Assembly (NCBI GenBank): GCA_910592005.1
Contig: CAJVPP010000534.1
Span: 1-30,420, forward strand
Direction: 5' to 3'
Length of the DNA: 30,420 nucleotides
Origin: Funneliformis mosseae
Lineage: Eukaryota > Glomeromycota > Glomeromycetes > Glomerales > Glomeraceae
Position 1 is the first letter of the stretch. The number at the start of each line of letters is the position of its first letter. A program made the translations under genes and the position numbers. Shown one piece after another: positions 29,409 through 30,420 of the stretch. The notes beneath the pieces are model-generated. The model was not told where the DNA came from and searched no databases. It saw only the letters and a list, made by a program, of their open reading frames with translations.

Positions 29409-30420
29409 ATGTTCGAAACCAATCCTTATGCGAGTGGACTACCGCAATCAACAGAGCTTCAAGATTTACTTATGTGTGAATCACTATTTGATGAATTCAC
29501 CACGACAAATAATTTGAATAATAATCCAAATACAACGCAACCACCTTCGACTACAATGTCGGAGTTTGAAGCTCAAATACAAGCAATGTTAGCTGCAAAT
29601 AGTAATAATATCGAAAGTTCTAACGATGGTCATAATCAAATTTTTAATAATTATCAATATCCTGTATCAACTTTGCCTACCGATACTCTATTTAATTCAT
29701 CGGACATATTAGCTTCTCTAAATTCTCATGATTCATTCTTAAATTCACCCAGTTCTTATACTACGATTGACGACAATTGTTCCTTAGACACTCTTTCTCC
29801 ACCACAATTTAATTCCTTACAAGATTTTACTATTTCACCGATCGATGCTAATGTTCAAGAATTTTGTCAAGACTCTTCTATGGAAGGATCTCCTTTTGAA
29901 CAATTATTAACTTCAAAAAACGATCTTGACACACTTAACTTAATCGCTTCTCAGCAGTTTGATAATGCTAAAAAGCGCGCTAATTTAACATTTGATCGTG
30001 ATAGTATTTCACCTGATAAATCATCAAAAAAGAAGCGTAAAAGTCTAAATAGTGTGATTGGTAAATCTATTAAAAAATCTTCAACTGGATTGAAATCTTC
30101 GGGACATCCAACTTCTACTTCAGGAACTGAGTTTGTTAAAAGTGAATTAAATTCTTCAGATGGTACTCAAAGTATTGTAGTTCCTAGTTCTCCCGTTATT
30201 TCTTCAGATACTTCAAATTATGCTACAAACTCGATGTTGGCATTTAATCAAGGTGCTTGGAATCAATCAGCTCAAACCGTTAATCCTTCCGCAACGAGTT
30301 TCGTTCCCGATGGGATGATCGAGTTTACGAATATACCTTTACTTGTCGCGCGTGATAGTTCTCCTGCTGCCAAGTTGCCAATAAATCGTCTTAAATCTAC
30401 AATCTCTAATGCACAACCAC
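29409..30420 (+). CDS. Ser/Asn/Thr-rich probable transcription regulator, 5' part (runs off the window)
   Basis: An open frame of 337 codons from ATG 29409 with no stop before the window edge; partial at its 3' end. The N-terminus has an acidic/hydrophobic stretch, TELQDLLMCESLFDEF (15-30), typical of activation domains. Long Ser/Asn/Thr/Gln-rich disordered sequence follows, with several acidic S-L-D-T-L type patches. A basic cluster SSKKKRKSLN (about residue 206-215) looks like a nuclear localisation signal. Near the end the sequence reads RDSSPAAKLPINRLKS. A Pro/Arg linker of this kind precedes bHLH domains in SREBP-like factors, but no DNA-binding domain lies inside the window, so the class is a guess. 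Codon use and composition are normal coding, unlike the AT noise upstream. Confidence 0.75.
   Translation, partial: MFETNPYASGLPQSTELQDLLMCESLFDEFTTTNNLNNNPNTTQPPSTTMSEFEAQIQAMLAANSNNIESSNDGHNQIFNNYQYPVSTLPTDTLFNSSDILASLNSHDSFLNSPSSYTTIDDNCSLDTLSPPQFNSLQDFTISPIDANVQEFCQDSSMEGSPFEQLLTSKNDLDTLNLIASQQFDNAKKRANLTFDRDSISPDKSSKKKRKSLNSVIGKSIKKSSTGLKSSGHPTSTSGTEFVKSELNSSDGTQSIVVPSSPVISSDTSNYATNSMLAFNQGAWNQSAQTVNPSATSFVPDGMIEFTNIPLLVARDSSPAAKLPINRLKSTISNAQP

Noticed and set aside
1..30420. CRISPR array, prokaryotic operons or ribosome binding sites
   Set aside because: Spliceosomal introns and eukaryotic families show a nuclear eukaryotic segment; no regularly spaced direct repeats were seen.

Overview
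The window is a eukaryotic, almost certainly fungal, nuclear segment. It is very AT-rich, with long A/T runs. Its genes carry short GT-AG introns of about 64-127 nt, and intact housekeeping genes sit between heavily decayed transposable elements. The combination of decayed hAT, Tc1/mariner, Basidiomycete-type DDE and LTR elements with a Crinkler-type NTPase-nuclease gene and a classical fungal PTP is what I would expect of an arbuscular mycorrhizal fungus (Glomeromycotina, Rhizophagus-like). The genus is inferred from memory of similar sequences and was not tested.

Layout. 1-1841: shattered coding remnant with two zinc-ribbon-like motifs. 2969-5138 (-): three-exon Crinkler-like P-loop NTPase/nuclease gene with one A-tract frameshift. 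5170-11210: transposon zone bounded by GATC-rich clusters, holding a decayed DDE transposase (5736-7851, -) and a decayed hAT transposase (8930-10762, +). 11340-14720: two inverted, homologous remnants of an unknown family around another remnant (12480-13040). 15586-16922: a complete but dead Tc1-like element with TIRs and TA duplication. 17852-24020: a compact gene island holding a protein tyrosine phosphatase, a Myb/SANT protein with a SUMO-interaction-like motif, a nine-exon mitochondrial carrier of the MTM1/SLC25A39 type, LSm3, and a small retropepsin-like membrane protein. 24700-26340 (-): LTR-retrotransposon gag/protease remnant. 28240-28590: zinc-knuckle transposase remnant. 29409-end: the 5' part of a Ser/Asn-rich probable transcription regulator cut by the window edge.

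The island genes do not form an operon or a single pathway. They cover phosphotyrosine signalling, transcription, mitochondrial glutathione/metal homeostasis and RNA processing. All introns in the carrier and LSm3 models keep frame exactly, which strongly supports those models. The most notable points are: four cysteines in the carrier's first matrix loop; paired CACGTG/CACATG boxes upstream of three intact genes; the A-tract slip site in the Crinkler-like gene; the 2.3-kb-spaced inverted repeat family; and several element remnants visible only when stop codons are read through.
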